Shown here: in pieces, positions 46,901-54,914 of the stretch
How positions within the stretch are numbered: position 1 is the first letter of the stretch
Layout of the letters: each line of letters starts with the position of its first letter
Origin: Candidula unifasciata
Lineage: Eukaryota; Mollusca; Gastropoda; Stylommatophora; Geomitridae
DNA length: 64,000 nt
Direction: 5' to 3'
Assembly: GCA_905116865.2 (NCBI GenBank)
Contig: CAJHNH020000707.1
Coordinates: 91,001 to 155,000 of the forward strand
Notes under the pieces: model-generated
What the model saw: only the letters and a program-made list of their open reading frames with translations
Database searches by the model: none
What the model was told of the DNA's origin: nothing
Program-made: the position numbers and the translations under genes

Positions 46901-48851
46901 TGTCTGTATGATGAACTAGTATTAGGGAAAGATCGCCTGTATAGTAAACTAGTGTTAGGGAAAGGATCGCTTGTATCGTGAACTAGTATTAGCGAAAGAT
47001 CGCCTGTATGGTAAACTAGTGTTAGGGAAAGGATCGCCTTATGGTGAACTAGTATTAGGGAAAGGATCGCCTGTATGGTAAACTAGTATTAGGGAAAGGA
47101 TCGCCTTATGGTGAACTAGTATTAGGGAAAGGATCGCCTGTATGGTGAACTAGTATTAGGGAAAGGATCGCCTGTATGGTGAACTAGTATTAGGGAAAGG
47201 ATCGCCTGTATGGTGAACTAGTATTAGGGAAAGGATCGCCTGTATGGTGAACTAGTATTAGGGAAAGGATCGCCTGTATGGTGAACTAGTATTAGGGAAA
47301 GGATCGCCTGTATGGTGAACTAGTATTAGGGAAAGGATCGCCTGTGTGGTGAACTAGTGTTAGGGAAAGGATCGCCTGTATGGTGAACTAGTATTAGGGA
47401 AAGGATCGTCTGTATGGTGAACTGGTATAGGGAAAGGATCGCCTGTATGGTGAACTAGTGTTAGGGAAAGGATCGCCTGTATGGTGAACTAGTGTTAGGG
47501 AAAGGATCGCCTTATGGTGAACTAGTATTAGGAAAAGGATTGTCTGTATGGTCAACTAGTATTAGGGAAAGGATATATAGGGATGGTGAAAGTGTTAAGG
47601 AAAACGCTATGGTGAAATGAAAACATGTGCAAACATAGTATTAGGGAAAGGATAGACATCAGCAACGCTATGTCATAGATCCTCAGCACTGAAGAGATAT
47701 CGGGAGAGATCAGCTGCAGACGGAATCCCTAGGAAGCAGACACTAGATGACAGACTGTTGCAGTCTGAAAGAGACCAAATGCAGCACTCTATGTAAATAG
47801 AGATAACCAGCCTCACAACGATAGCGAGTCAACGTTTCTGTGTTATATATTAATACAGTTATAGGAAGTGTTTTGATCGGCACTCATGGAAAAAAGTAGA
47901 AAGATAGCTACAGTTACCGTGCCGGGAATTGAACCTGTCACCTCTAGACGGTGTATGCGCCTCGGTATGGCAATCGAACTAAAAACATGGTAAGTTAGGC
48001 AGCCTCCCCCCCCCCCCCCCCCCCTCTCACCCCCAATGTGTCTTATTGGCCATTTCTATCGTACAGCTTGAAATCCACAACTATAGAATACGGACATAAT
48101 TAATTTCAAATCATTAGAATGGCAACAAAGGTTACAGAAATTTATATTAACGAAGCATATGTCGAATTACAAATACGGCAACAATTTACGAACATAGTAG
48201 ACCCTAATGGTTTGTCTAGAATACACAAACATTTAAGAAAGATATTTGATGGGAACAACGTTTCTATGTGAACTTTGTGGCTAAGATTGTCATTCTCGCA
48301 TTGAACTTTACATCCATAGTAGACGCAGTTCCCAGGACCAGGCGATATAACTCTGGGAGGGAACTGTTTTACATCAGCTGAGCAAACCCCTTTACCCCAG
48401 TTATTTCCCTTGGATTGTGTAGATTCACGACTTAGCTATGGCACTGTTTTAGCTTGTGCCTGCCCAGAATGGAGGACACGCCAACATCTATAATGATATT
48501 CACAAGCGCAATCCACATGATATTGGAAAAACTATAATGTCCTTTCACTGGAAAGCACGGGGGAAAACAAACAAAGGAGAATTAGAAGCAGACACAAGTA
48601 AAATGAGATCAACATTTAGGGAACTTAGATGGCAGAATCTACACTGACCAACCAACCACATCCTCTCAGCTCCTCCATTAAAGCTGGAAAGTAAGCTTCA
48701 GACAGAAGGTGTTAAAATTATAATTGTATGGAATAGACTTGAAACGATCTGGCCTTGGATGTTAAACTGTTGTCACTTGCTGAAACTCTTCACTGACTCT
48801 TTCCTACAGACCTTGGACAGTGAGGAGGGCGAGAAGTGCACCGATGTCTGA
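27417..48851 (+). CDS. Predicted 96-residue single-pass membrane protein (four exons), family unknown
   Basis: Exons 27417-27480, 36974-37076, 40066-40147 and 48810-48851 join with phases 1, 2 and 0 and every splice site is AG/GT. Residues 1-21 look like a signal peptide (RLTLTFLIVCFLHIS). About 12 extracellular residues follow, then a helix (GIAAGVVVLIIITTVVIVYL) with a GxxxG motif, a basic stop-transfer stretch (KKRKQRKER), a small-residue linker (ANGNANGHAG), and an acidic tail ending KCTDV before TGA. T-D-V at the C-terminus fits the class I PDZ ligand pattern. The phase 1 junction between the signal peptide and the transmembrane exon is typical of genes with phase 1-1 ectodomain exons such as Ig domains. 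Either those exons were missed or are absent, or the ectodomain really is tiny. Function is unknown. Confidence 0.55.
27600..27806 (+). repeat. Tandem array, 12 bp unit TTTATATGATAG, about 17 copies
   Basis: Short AT-rich unit with a few T to C and T to G variants. It lies in the first intron of the predicted membrane protein gene. Confidence 0.95.
27807..28094. other. Intronic unique sequence
   Basis: Nothing was recognised; no candidate exon with matching phase. Confidence 0.4.
28095..28728 (+). repeat. Tandem array, 44 bp unit, about 14 copies, each with an acceptor-like end
   Basis: The unit includes TTGTTTGATTGATTGGTTGC and TTCATTGTTTATTTGGCAG at 44-base spacing (28141, 28185). Copies differ by few bases. 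Each ends in a T-rich stretch plus CAG. Confidence 0.96.
28729..29060 (+). repeat. Degenerate GGTTGNTTGNNTG repeat
   Basis: Irregular continuation of the same kind of word (GGTTGTTTGACTGGTTGG, TGGTTGTCTGAATGG), perhaps the eroded edge of the neighbouring array. Confidence 0.8.
29061..30292. other. Intronic sequence, mostly unique, with a (CA)n tract
   Basis: A CA microsatellite lies at about 29901-29945. Frames at 29464-29646 (+) and 29453-29677 (-) overlap and have no recognisable domain. I looked for phase 1-1 ectodomain exons here and found none. Confidence 0.5.
30293..32365 (+). repeat. 2.1 kb tandem array, 42 bp unit, about 49 copies
   Basis: The unit is GACACAAGTGAGAATGTCAA followed by TGACAAGGTTTGTATGAACA and two more bases. 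As 42 is a multiple of 3, one plus frame and two minus frames stay open for 400-513 codons with 14-residue periods. Variable positions (ACG/ATG/ACA, AAG/ATG, AAT/CAT) change amino acids freely. I therefore read it as a non-coding minisatellite in an intron. Copies near 32140-32230 are broken by indels. Confidence 0.96.
32395..32730 (+). repeat. Tandem array, 47 bp unit, about 7 copies
   Basis: The unit includes GAGACATCAGTGCTGATGGT and GCGGCGTCTGTCTATGATG. Confidence 0.93.
32960..33060 (+). repeat. Microsatellite (CT)n / (CTGT)n
   Basis: Pyrimidine dinucleotide tract with CTGT interruptions. Confidence 0.93.
33061..33284. other. Intronic unique sequence
   Basis: Pyrimidine-rich then unique; nothing was recognised. 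Confidence 0.4.
33285..33550 (+). repeat. CT-rich microsatellite with (CTCTCTGT)n
   Basis: Long interrupted CT repeat. Leu-Ser and Arg-Glu frames are artefacts. Confidence 0.95.
33600..33702 (+). repeat. Short tandem repeat, unit CTTCATTCTCAT and variants
   Basis: A degenerate 12-base repeat, about 8 copies. Confidence 0.85.
33756..34375 (+). repeat. Tandem array, 26 bp unit, about 20 copies
   Basis: The unit is GACTTGTGACTGTTGATCCC followed by ACTGCA. The right half is nearly uniform. The left part (33790-33960) is broken and mixed with the ACAAGTGTGTGTACGC words of the next array. Confidence 0.94.
34425..35335 (+). repeat. Tandem array, 29 bp unit, about 31 copies
   Basis: The unit is AAGTGTGTGTACGCTACAAG followed by TGACAACCC, with 29-base spacing (34452, 34481). 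A few AATCTACAAGAG variants cluster near 34780-34910. Confidence 0.96.
35336..35740. other. Intronic AT-rich unique sequence
   Basis: Contains runs such as TTATTTTATTTCATATTATT. It may belong to the same retroelement remnant as the motif at 35741. Confidence 0.4.
35741..35774 (+). mobile_element. Penelope-type retroelement fragment with a degenerate hammerhead-like core
   Basis: CTGAAAAAGGCTGCCTGGCC followed by GAAACGTTACG resembles the CTGANGA, stem II, GAAA core. Hammerhead motifs of this kind occur in Penelope-like elements. GGC/GCC can form stem II and CG/CG a short stem III. The core reads CTGAAAA, so the conserved G of CTGANGA is missing and the motif would be inactive. Stem I pairing is poor. 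Low-to-moderate confidence. Confidence 0.4.
35775..36064. other. Sequence flanking the Penelope-like motif
   Basis: Probably part of the same old element. An 87-codon frame at 35729-35992 and its minus-strand partner show no domain that I recognise. Confidence 0.4.
36065..36535 (+). repeat. Tandem array, 23 bp unit, about 20 copies
   Basis: The unit is GTGATTGCTGGCGTTCACTT followed by CTG, with GTTTACGGG and GTTCACGGGTG variants. Confidence 0.93.
36536..36973. other. Intronic unique sequence before exon 2
   Basis: Ends in the pyrimidine tract and acceptor of the transmembrane exon. Short open frames here lack supporting splice sites. Confidence 0.45.
36974..37076 (+). CDS. Membrane protein exon 2: transmembrane segment
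   Basis: The acceptor TTTTCTTTGCAG and donor AAGAAGAG|GTAAGT are both near consensus. The 103-base exon encodes VLSADKVEKAG, then a helix of about 21 residues rich in Val and Ile, then VKKR. It is the best-supported exon of this gene. Entry is in phase 1 and exit in phase 2. Confidence 0.65.
37270..37402 (+). mobile_element. LINE relic, left piece (end of reverse transcriptase region)
   Basis: The frame reads FINPMLIYGSESQA, then VKYFLKAAKILLYRRMV. It matches the LINE segment usually seen as LLYGSETW, LEAAEMWFYRRM. The frame stops at an inserted element and resumes at 38843. Confidence 0.85.
37393..38852 (-). mobile_element. Younger insertion splitting the LINE relic, with 10 bp target-site duplication
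   Basis: AGAATGGTGA occurs at both edges (37393-37402 and 38843-38852), and the host LINE frame is continuous if the insert is removed. Read on the minus strand, the insert ends GGGACCCTTTGAAAATAAAG followed by (TTCG)n, a LINE-like 3' end with AATAAA and a short-repeat tail. Most of the rest is CA-rich and (CAGA)n microsatellite. A segment of about 120 bp with CAGACATCCTCACACAGAG is repeated three or four times at 38460-38830. No coding region survives. Confidence 0.8.
37600..37920 (+). repeat. CA/CATA microsatellite and long (CAGA)n inside the insertion
   Basis: ACATACATACA words lead into an uninterrupted CAGA run at about 37813-37910. Similar CA-rich sequence continues to about 38430. Confidence 0.95.
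38843..39125 (+). mobile_element. LINE relic, right piece (C-terminal tail)
   Basis: The frame resumes RMVRIP, a stop in place of W, TDVQNNKYVFKDAKEADC, then IKFSGRVMRRRKLGF, VGKLKERRGRERQREHKLDN, LTSWHGRSSVPELIKST. This is a typical LINE ending (FxGHVMRxxKLE, GxRxRGRQRxxxLDxLxxWxG). The last part has been amplified into the next array. Confidence 0.88.
39056..39392 (+). repeat. Tandem array, 82 bp unit, 4 copies, made of LINE tail sequence
   Basis: GCATGGAAGATCATCTGTGC recurs at 82-base spacing (39061, 39143, 39225). The first copy is part of the LINE tail encoding SWHGRSSVPELIKST, so the array arose by amplifying retrotransposon sequence in place. Confidence 0.92.
39452..39935 (+). repeat. 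Tandem array, 60 bp unit, 8 nearly identical copies
   Basis: The unit includes GGATCACGTCTAACTAATGA, GTCAGTCGTCTTAGTCCAAC and ATCAATCATGCCTAATTCAT. Only one or two substitutions occur across eight copies, so it is young or recently homogenised. Each unit holds TGAGTCA, the AP-1 type bZIP consensus. It ends about 130 bases before exon 3. Confidence 0.97.
40066..40147 (+). CDS. Membrane protein exon 3: basic cytoplasmic linker
   Basis: The exon follows the acceptor TTTTCTATTGCAG and ends AAAGGG|GTAATA, a weaker donor. It encodes KQRKERAEANGNANGHAGKA, then LMSCDKG. The strongly basic start continues the stop-transfer signal of exon 2. A 60 bp array ends about 130 bases upstream. Confidence 0.5.
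40148..40814. other. Intronic unique sequence
   Basis: Contains a C/T-rich tract near 40426-40460. No further exon was recognised. Confidence 0.45.
40815..41465 (+). repeat. Tandem array, 45 bp unit, about 14 copies
   Basis: The unit is ACCAAGAGCATGGCTAGAGA followed by CGCAAACCTTTACCCAGTGA and CCTAA. Copies are fairly uniform up to 41440, then abruptly lose their order. Confidence 0.95.
41466..42110. other. Mosaic segment, probable assembly artefact
   Basis: Fragments of the 45 bp unit (GACCAAGAGCATGGCTAGAG) are interleaved with fragments of the unique sequence at 42120-42740 and of the 17 bp unit. Five unique words recur downstream in the same order with slowly rising offsets: GCTCGGGGCCGA, AATGCTACAATGAGAGGCGG, ACTGATTTACCA, TAGTTTTTGAGACTAGC and CATAACAGATCCTAGACA. 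This looks like a consensus of misaligned reads. Confidence 0.7.
42111..42729. other. Intronic sequence before the 17 bp array
   Basis: Mostly unique. It is the apparent source of the words seen scrambled at 41466-42110. A few 17 bp units occur already at 42180-42230. Confidence 0.55.
42730..45930 (+). repeat. 3.2 kb tandem array, 17 bp unit, about 185 copies
   Basis: The unit is GTTCTACCAGATATCCT. Main variants are CTAGATATC, CCAGACATC and GTATCC. The first 1.3 kb is almost pure GATATC units; GACATC units become common from about 44200. Frames such as ILFYQTSCSTRHPVLPD are artefacts. Confidence 0.97.
45931..46680. other. Unique intronic sequence
   Basis: May include more of the LINE relic that starts to be recognisable at 46684. 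A minus-strand 61-codon frame at 46299-46484 is unsupported. Confidence 0.45.
46684..46800 (+). mobile_element. LINE relic, reverse transcriptase fragment
   Basis: One frame reads LDVIFSTRQPQK, a stop, CKNQTEVPVFINLTKVFDYV, SREV. It matches the reverse transcriptase segment usually written FIDLTKAFDTVxRE, which includes the first catalytic Asp region. The 34 bp array starts immediately after it, with CTTCATAAACCTCACTA duplicated at the border. Confidence 0.75.
46815..47580 (+). repeat. Tandem array, 34 bp unit, about 23 copies
   Basis: The unit is GTATTAGGGAAAGGATCGCC followed by TGTATGGTGAACTA. Central copies are identical and edges are more diverged. Confidence 0.96.
47581..48455. other. 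Intronic unique sequence
   Basis: A poly-C run lies at about 48007-48024. Apart from the tRNA-like piece at 47915-47990 nothing was recognised. Confidence 0.45.
47915..47990 (-). mobile_element. Possible tRNA-derived SINE head
   Basis: On the minus strand, GAGGTGACAGGTTCAATTCC followed by CGGCACGGTAAC carries a near-perfect B box. The A box region is weak and a cloverleaf was not obtained. Confidence 0.45.
48456..48647 (+). mobile_element. Possible LINE C-terminal relic
   Basis: The frame includes MSFHWKARGKTNKGELEADT then SKMRSTFRELRWQ. It resembles the WxPxGKRxRGxxxxTWRRxLExD, WxxLExxAQDR ending of some LINE proteins. The match is weak, so it could equally be chance. Confidence 0.35.
48648..48809. 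other. Intronic unique sequence before exon 4
   Basis: Ends in the strong pyrimidine tract and acceptor of exon 4. Confidence 0.4.
48810..48851 (+). CDS. Membrane protein exon 4: acidic tail and stop
   Basis: After the strong acceptor CTCTTTCCTACAG, phase 0 translation gives TLDSEEGEKCTDV and then TGA. The C-terminal T-D-V fits a class I PDZ ligand. Unique sequence continues downstream. An AATAAA at about 51716 is one candidate polyadenylation signal, but it would give a long, repeat-rich 3' UTR. Confidence 0.5.
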   Translation, partial: TLDSEEGEKCTDV

Positions 48852-49605
48852 CCTCAGCTGGCTGAACCTGGGTCACGACAACCTAGCCTGCATCCCGGAT
48901 ATGACGACACAGACTGACTGGATGGGTTGCTGGTTGGCTCATCCTGTGTTGTGACATCTGACCTCTGACGTTTGGGGCAGCTTTCAGGCACACTTAGTGT
49001 TTTCTCAAAGAACATGCTGGGCTGCATGATGTCAACTGTTGCTGACTCTCGGATTTATTTTAACTGATTAATTGCAAGAACAAGTGCGCATTTGTGGGGT
49101 TGGGGAATGCGGGTTATGATAGAACTTTTCTATGCAAGACAGAAACTTATCACACACTGCATGTCAGCATTCATTTACTGCCAGATTTCACTCTAATTGC
49201 ATGAGGGATAACTTGGTAGATGCTATAGGGTAATGGCATATGTTACACTGGTCATATGGGAGATAACGCAATGTTATATGGGGATAACACACTGTTCACA
49301 TGGGAGATAACACAATAATACATAGGGATAACACACTGTTTATATAGGAGATAACGCAATGTTACATGGGGTTAACACACTGTTTATATAGGAGATAATG
49401 CATTGTTACATGGTGTTAACACACTGTTCATATAGGAGATAACGCATTGTTACATGGGGTTAACACACTGTTCATATGGGACATAATGCAGTGTTAAATG
49501 GGGATACCACACAGTTGATATGAGAGATAACACAATGTTACATGAAAAAAATCACTAGTTGATAATTCACAGGTTACAAGGGAGATAATACACTGTTTAC
49601 ATGCG
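48852..49605. other. Downstream of exon 4: 3' UTR or flank, with eroded 45 bp repeats
   Basis: After the TGA there are about 350 bases of unique sequence. From about 49240, degenerate copies of GGGAGATAACGCAATGTTAC and GGGATAACACACTGTTCATA appear, which look like the diverged edge of the next array. Confidence 0.6.
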
Positions 49606-50112
49606 ACATAAAACTAAGGTTATATGGAGGTAACACACGGTTTATGTGCGACGTAAAACTGAGGTTATATGAAGGTAACACGCGGTTTATGTGTGACGTA
49701 AAACTAAGGTTATATGGAGGTAACACACGGTTTATGTGCGACGTAAAATTAAGGTTATATGGAGGTAACACACGGTTTATGTGCGACGTAAAATTAAGGT
49801 TATATGGAGGTAACACACGGTTTATGTGCGACAAAAAAAACTGAGGTTATATGGAGGTAACACACGGTTTATGTGCGACGTAAAACTAAGGTTATATGGA
49901 GGTAACACACGGTTTATGTGCGACATAAAATTAAGGTTATATGGAGGTAACACACGGTTTATGTGCGACGTAAAATTAAGGTTATATAGAGGTAACACAC
50001 GGTTTATGTGCGACAAAAAACTGAGGTTATATGGAGGTAACACACGGTTTATGTGCAACATAAAACTTTTATGTGCGACGTAAAACAGAGGTTATATGAA
50101 GGTAACACACGG
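49606..50112 (+). repeat. Tandem array, 45 bp unit, about 11 copies
   Basis: The unit is AAGGTTATATGGAGGTAACA followed by CACGGTTTATGTGCGACGTA and AAACT. Three of the copies have GACAAAAAA in place of GACGTAAAA. Confidence 0.95.
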
Positions 50113-50283
50113 TTAATAAAGGACACACTGCATATCTCACATCAGAGATGACACATCGATTGTATTAAATGTGTATACTAGTTACATTTATAGGCTGTTC
50201 TATTAAAAATCGCTAGTTCTAGCCGTTCAGACTTTAGTCAGCAAGCAGCTTGGTCCAGTATATAGTGTGGTCTACTTTATTTT

Positions 50284-50492
50284 GTGGAAGTCGCCGTGGC
50301 GTGGCCGCTAGACGCTCGCGTGAGGATCGGGAGGTTCGCTCCCTGGAGGAGCCAGACATTTTTCAAAAATGACCTTGACTCCCAGGTGGACCTAGAATTG
50401 AGTGGGTACCGGGTGAGTCCCAGGAAATAAAGGCCCAGGAAATATAGGTCTAGCCCTATATGTCCTATACACCTAAAGGGACCTTTCCTTTT
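50284..50492 (+). mobile_element. tRNA-derived SINE
   Basis: The head has an A-box-like GTGGCGTGGCCGCTAGACGC and a B-box-like GAGGTTCGCTCCC. The body has GAGTGGGTACCGGGTG and the tail TATAGGTCTAGCCCTATATG plus ACACCTAAAGGGACC. It is the same family as the copies at 56893 and 63697, with a deleted core. Confidence 0.8.
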
Positions 50493-50865
50493 ACTTTTTT
50501 GTTTTTGTTTTTTGTTTTGTTAGCGTGCAATTATTGTTTGTATTGACTGTATTAAAACAACTCAGTAATTCACAGAATAATTTCTTACTCACACACATAA
50601 ATCATCTCAGCAATGTATGTTCATTTACACTGACCACCAGGTCACACATGGGCTCGCCGGTAGATGATTTCGTCGCCCGGCGGGACAGTATTTGCGTCTC
50701 TCTCCTGTTGGCTGTAGGAGTCCTTTTAGGTCTCCTGTTGGTGTGCAGTGCTAATCCTTTTTTTTTTGGGCGCACATAACCTAGTCACAAATATAACTTA
50801 CAGTTCCTCTTTCGGGGATGCTAGTTGAACATATTGTGTCAGAAAGAAGCTAGAACATCTGTTCA
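50493..50865. other. Unique sequence
   Basis: T-rich tract after the SINE, then unique sequence. No gene is supported. Confidence 0.45.
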
Positions 50866-51008
50866 TGTACACATCTGTTCATGTACACATCTGTCCATGT
50901 ACACATCTGTCCATGTACACATCTGTCCATGTACACATCTGTTCATGTACACATCTGTTCATGTACACATCTGTCCATGTACATTTCTGTTCATGTACAC
51001 ATATGATC
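50866..51008 (+). repeat. Tandem array, 16 bp unit TGTTCATGTACACATC, 9 copies
   Basis: Units differ mainly by TTC/TCC. Each contains the near-palindrome TGTACA. Confidence 0.95.
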
Positions 51009-51251
51009 ATCTAGATATAGCTTGTTGCAGGGGGCGACAACTGTGTTGCTATAGTTTCTGTCATCCGAAATAGGGTTACTTCACATTCAAGGTTACTTCG
51101 CTCTTGACTCTGTGGTTTCCAATACTGGGGCAGAAGAGGGGTTGGGGCGTCAGAACGTTTCAAGTAGGGCGTCAAGCAATTGTGAAATGAGTGCATTTGT
51201 AGTACTAGATGATGTCAGCTTGAAGAGCATCACGTGACCACAGCAAATGTG

Positions 51252-51515
51252 AGACTGTGGACAGTAAATTTGACAGTCTCATACTGTATCAGCGTCTGAT
51301 TGTAACAGTAAATGTGATGATTGTAGACAGTAGATTTGTCAGTCTCCCACTGTGTCAGCGTCTGATTGTAACAGTGAATGTGATGACTGTAGGCAGTAGC
51401 TTTGACAGTCTCACACTGGGTCAGCGTCTGTTTGTAACAGTAAATGTGATGATTGTAGGCAGTAGATTTGACAGTCTCACACTGTGTCAGCGTCTGATTG
51501 TAACAGTAAATGCTT
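51252..51515 (+). repeat. Tandem array, 66 bp unit, 4 copies
   Basis: The unit includes TTTGACAGTCTCACACTGTG and TCAGCGTCTGATTGTAACAG. The multiple-of-3 period keeps a plus-strand frame open. Confidence 0.93.
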
Positions 51516-51782
51516 TGATTTTAGTTGTTCACCTGGGAGCAAATGTTATGTTTTCAGTGAATGTAATGACTTCACATTATATTATCCAATTTAGAAGTAG
51601 GATAGTGTACAGAAGTACGATAATGTGTCAGTCTTTGTGTTTGTACGTATGAATGTAAGTGTATTATGTGATATTGGTAACAGTAATTCATGTTTCTTAT
51701 TTATTTATAACATATAATAAAGTGTATATATTGGAATGTGTAGGAGAAACTGTGTTTCTTTGTTATATGTAATCATTATACA
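51516..51782. other. Unique AT-rich sequence with AATAAA
   Basis: AATAAA at about 51716 could serve as a distal polyadenylation signal for the upstream plus-strand gene. There is no direct support. Confidence 0.3.
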
Positions 51783-52060
51783 GTGTGTGTGTGTGTGTGT
51801 GTGCGTGTGTGTGTGTGTGCGTGCGTGCGTGCATGCGTGCACCTCTCTCACAATGTGAGCCTTTCTCCCAATGTGAGCCTTTCTCACAATGTGAACCGCT
51901 CTCACAATTTGAACCTCTCTCACAGTGTGAATTTCTCCCAGAGTGTGAATCTCTCTCACAGTGTGAACCTCTCTGACAATCTAAACCTCACTCACAGTGT
52001 GAACCTCTCTCACAATCTAAAAATCACAGTGTAAAGCTCCAATAATGTCAACCTCTTCCA
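51783..52060 (+). repeat. (GT)n microsatellite then degenerate 18 bp array
   Basis: A GT/GC tract to about 51840 is followed by about 11 copies of GTGAACCTCTCTCACAAT variants. Confidence 0.9.
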
Positions 52061-52094
52061 CAATGTGAAGTATTTAAATATATTTACAAACTGC

Positions 52095-52940
52095 AAAATG
52101 TATTTGCCAAATGTATTCGCCAGATGTATTCGCCAGACGTATTCGCCAGACGTATTCGCCAGATGTATTCGCCAGATGTATTTGCCAAATGTATTCGCCA
52201 GATGTATTTGCCAAATGTATTCGCAAGACATATTCGCCAGATGTATTCGCCAGATGTATTTGCCAAATGTATTCGCCAGACGTATTCACCAGACGTATTC
52301 ACCAGATGTATTTGCCAGACGTATTCACCAGATGTATTTGCCAGATGTATTCGCCACACGTATTTGCCAGATGTATTCGCTAGATGTATTCGCCAAATGT
52401 ATTCGCCAGACGTATTCGCCAGATGTATTTGCCAGATGTATTCGCCAGATGTATTCGCCAGATGTATTTGCCAAATGTATTCGCAAGACATATTCGCCAG
52501 ATGTATTCGCCAGATGTATTTGCCAAATGTATTCGCCAGACGTATTCACCAGACGTATTCACCAGATGTATTCGCCAGACGTATTCACCAGATGTATTCG
52601 CCAGATGTATTCACCAGATGTATTTGCTAAATGTTTTCGCCAGACGTATTCGCCAGATGTATTCGCCAGATGTATTCGCCAGATGTATTTGCCAGATGTA
52701 TTTGCCAGATGTATTCACCACACGTATTTGCCAGATGTATTTGCCAGATGTATTCGCCAGATGTATTTGCTAAATGTATTCACCAGATGTATTCGCCAGA
52801 TGTATTTGCCAGATGTATTCGCCAGATGTATTTGCTAAATGTATTCACCAGATGTATTCGCCAGATGTATTTGCCAGATGTATTCGCCAGATGTATTTGC
52901 CAAATGTATTTGCCAGATGGATTCGTCAGATGTATTCGCT
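52095..52940 (+). repeat. Tandem array, 13 bp unit, about 65 copies
   Basis: The unit is GTATTCGCCAGAT with C/T and G/A variants at a few sites, such as TTTGCCAAAT and TTCACCAGAC. All frames cycle through the same peptides and remain open on both strands; not a gene. Confidence 0.97.
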
Positions 52941-54174
52941 GAGTTTTTGGTGAATTGAAGATTGTGGGTTTATTTCACGACTTCGTTGTTCAGTCCACAT
53001 GGCCAATTTCTCATAGATCCATCGCCGGAGCTAAGGAATTCATACTTTGTGCGACGTTTTCGAGAGACAGCTACCCGTTGTAAGAAGAGAAGCCGAGACG
53101 CATTGGATAAAACCCAGTGTATTGAAGGTGTACCGTTCGACTTTAACTTGAACCCTATGTGTACAGAATGTGTAGGTGTGTTTTCAAATGTCTGCATTCT
53201 TCTTTCTGTTTCTGTGGAGAGTGAAACTGCCACCGCCATAGAAAACCTTGGATGACACAGGTGACTGGCTCTTATCTCGTCAACCTGACACACCATACTT
53301 GAGTAGAAAGATGGGAAACATATGGTGTGTTATATATGACACCAAAGTCGACTACAAAGTCAGTGCAGGAAATAGAAAGGTGGCGGGGAAATAAAGCCAA
53401 GAGTTTCTACCATAGTTGTAATCAAGGAAGTACAGAATACACTCCAGTCTGTGACTGAAGCGCTCAACAGACAAGGCAACAATATTGGTGTAAATGTGTT
53501 CCATTTTCGCCGTTGAGCTGTCTAGTAACAGTCTGCGTTATATTTATGGTGTTTGATATTGCTGGACTCTTGTTACTCCTGTCACTGGGAAAGATATGGC
53601 TTACAGTGCACACAATAGTTAACAGGACAGAACCACTAGATGTAAACTGGTTAAAGGCGCATGCTCCACTGGGGGTGGTAGGGGGAGGGGATGGGGGTAA
53701 AGACCAGCAGAAGACAAAGAACTGGTCGGCAAACTATTCCCAGATATCAACTAACCTCAGAAATAAACAAGTAATGAAATGTTAATGTAAACATCAGACA
53801 AGTTGAATATATTAATCTGTAATTTGACTGTTATTGCTTCATATATGTGTTGCTTAAACATTATACAGGATTCGATATCCAAAATCACTATCAGTTCAAC
53901 CCTTCACAACCTCCTACGACATGCTTCATAGGGTACATAATTACTATTACTTGCTAAATTGTTAATCTCAACATACTTCCGAGTATTCTTGAATTATGAA
54001 GTGTATGCGCAACGCTTACATCTAGCCATATGACACCAAGTATCCTTGAATTAGGAAACGTATACACCACACTTACATTTAGCCAGATCAAACATCAAAA
54101 CAAGCTTTCAAACAACAACTAATCACAGAATATAAGAACTGATAAATTACCCATCCAGTAGTAAACCAGGCATT
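52941..54174. other. Unique sequence, no supported gene
   Basis: Overlapping frames at 52962-53255 (+, 97 codons) and 52970-53296 (-, 108 codons) and a hydrophobic frame at 53513-53785 (+, 90 codons, TTG start) have no recognisable domain or phased splice sites. Confidence 0.45.
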
Positions 54175-54880
54175 CAACAAACCTTGCAACTAACCAGGTA
54201 AACATAGAGAGTAGCAACTAACCAGGTAAACATAGGAAGTAGCAACTAACCAGGCAAACATAGGGAGTAGCAACTAACCAGGTAAACATAGAGAGTAGCA
54301 ACTAACCAGGTAAACATAGGAGAGTAGCAACTAACAAGGCAAACATAGAGAGTAGCAACTAACCAGGCAAACATAGAGAGTAGCAACTAACCAGGTAAAC
54401 ATTGAGAGTAGCAACTAACCAGGTAAACATAGAGAGTAGCAACTTACCAGGCAAACATAGAGAGTAGCGACTAACAAGGCAAAACATAGAGATGAGCAAC
54501 TAACAAGGCAAACATAGAGAGTAGCAACTAACCAGGTTAACATAGAGAGTAGCAACTAGCAAGGCAAACATAGGGATTAGCAACTTACCAGGTAAACATA
54601 GAGAGTAGCAACTAACCAGGTAAACATAGAGAGTAGCAACTAACCAGGTAAACATAGAGAGTAGCAACTAACCAGGCAAACATAGAGAGTAGCTACTAAC
54701 CAGGTAAACATAGGGAGTAGCAACTAACCAGGTAAACATAGAGAGTAGCAACTAACCAGGTAAACATAGGGAGTAGCAACTAACCAGGTAAATGTAGAGA
54801 GTAGCAACTAACCAGGTAAACATAGAGAGTAGCAACTAACCAGGTAAACATAGACAGTAGCAATTAAGCAGGCAAAACAT
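54175..54880 (+). repeat. Tandem array, 28 bp unit, about 25 copies
   Basis: The unit is AGTAGCAACTAACCAGGTAA followed by ACATAGAG, with AAGGCAA and GGGAGTAG variants. Confidence 0.95.
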
Positions 54881-54914
54881 AGGTGGGCCCCAATTAATCG
54901 ATTAGCTTTCCAGT

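Noticed and set aside
46815..47580. Telomere-like repeats (TTAGGG)
   Set aside because: TTAGGG occurs once per 34 bp unit within unrelated sequence; not a telomeric array.
52065..52942. Frames of up to 257 codons (VFARCIRQMYSPD repeats)
   Set aside because: 13 bp array; all frames cycle through the same peptide and the opposite strand is open too.
52962..53296. Overlapping 97- and 108-codon frames on opposite strands
   Set aside because: No domain, splice or codon evidence favours either; probably chance.
53513..53785. 90-codon frame with a hydrophobic N-terminal segment
   Set aside because: Starts at TTG rather than ATG, has no promoter or splice support, and one hydrophobic stretch is not enough.
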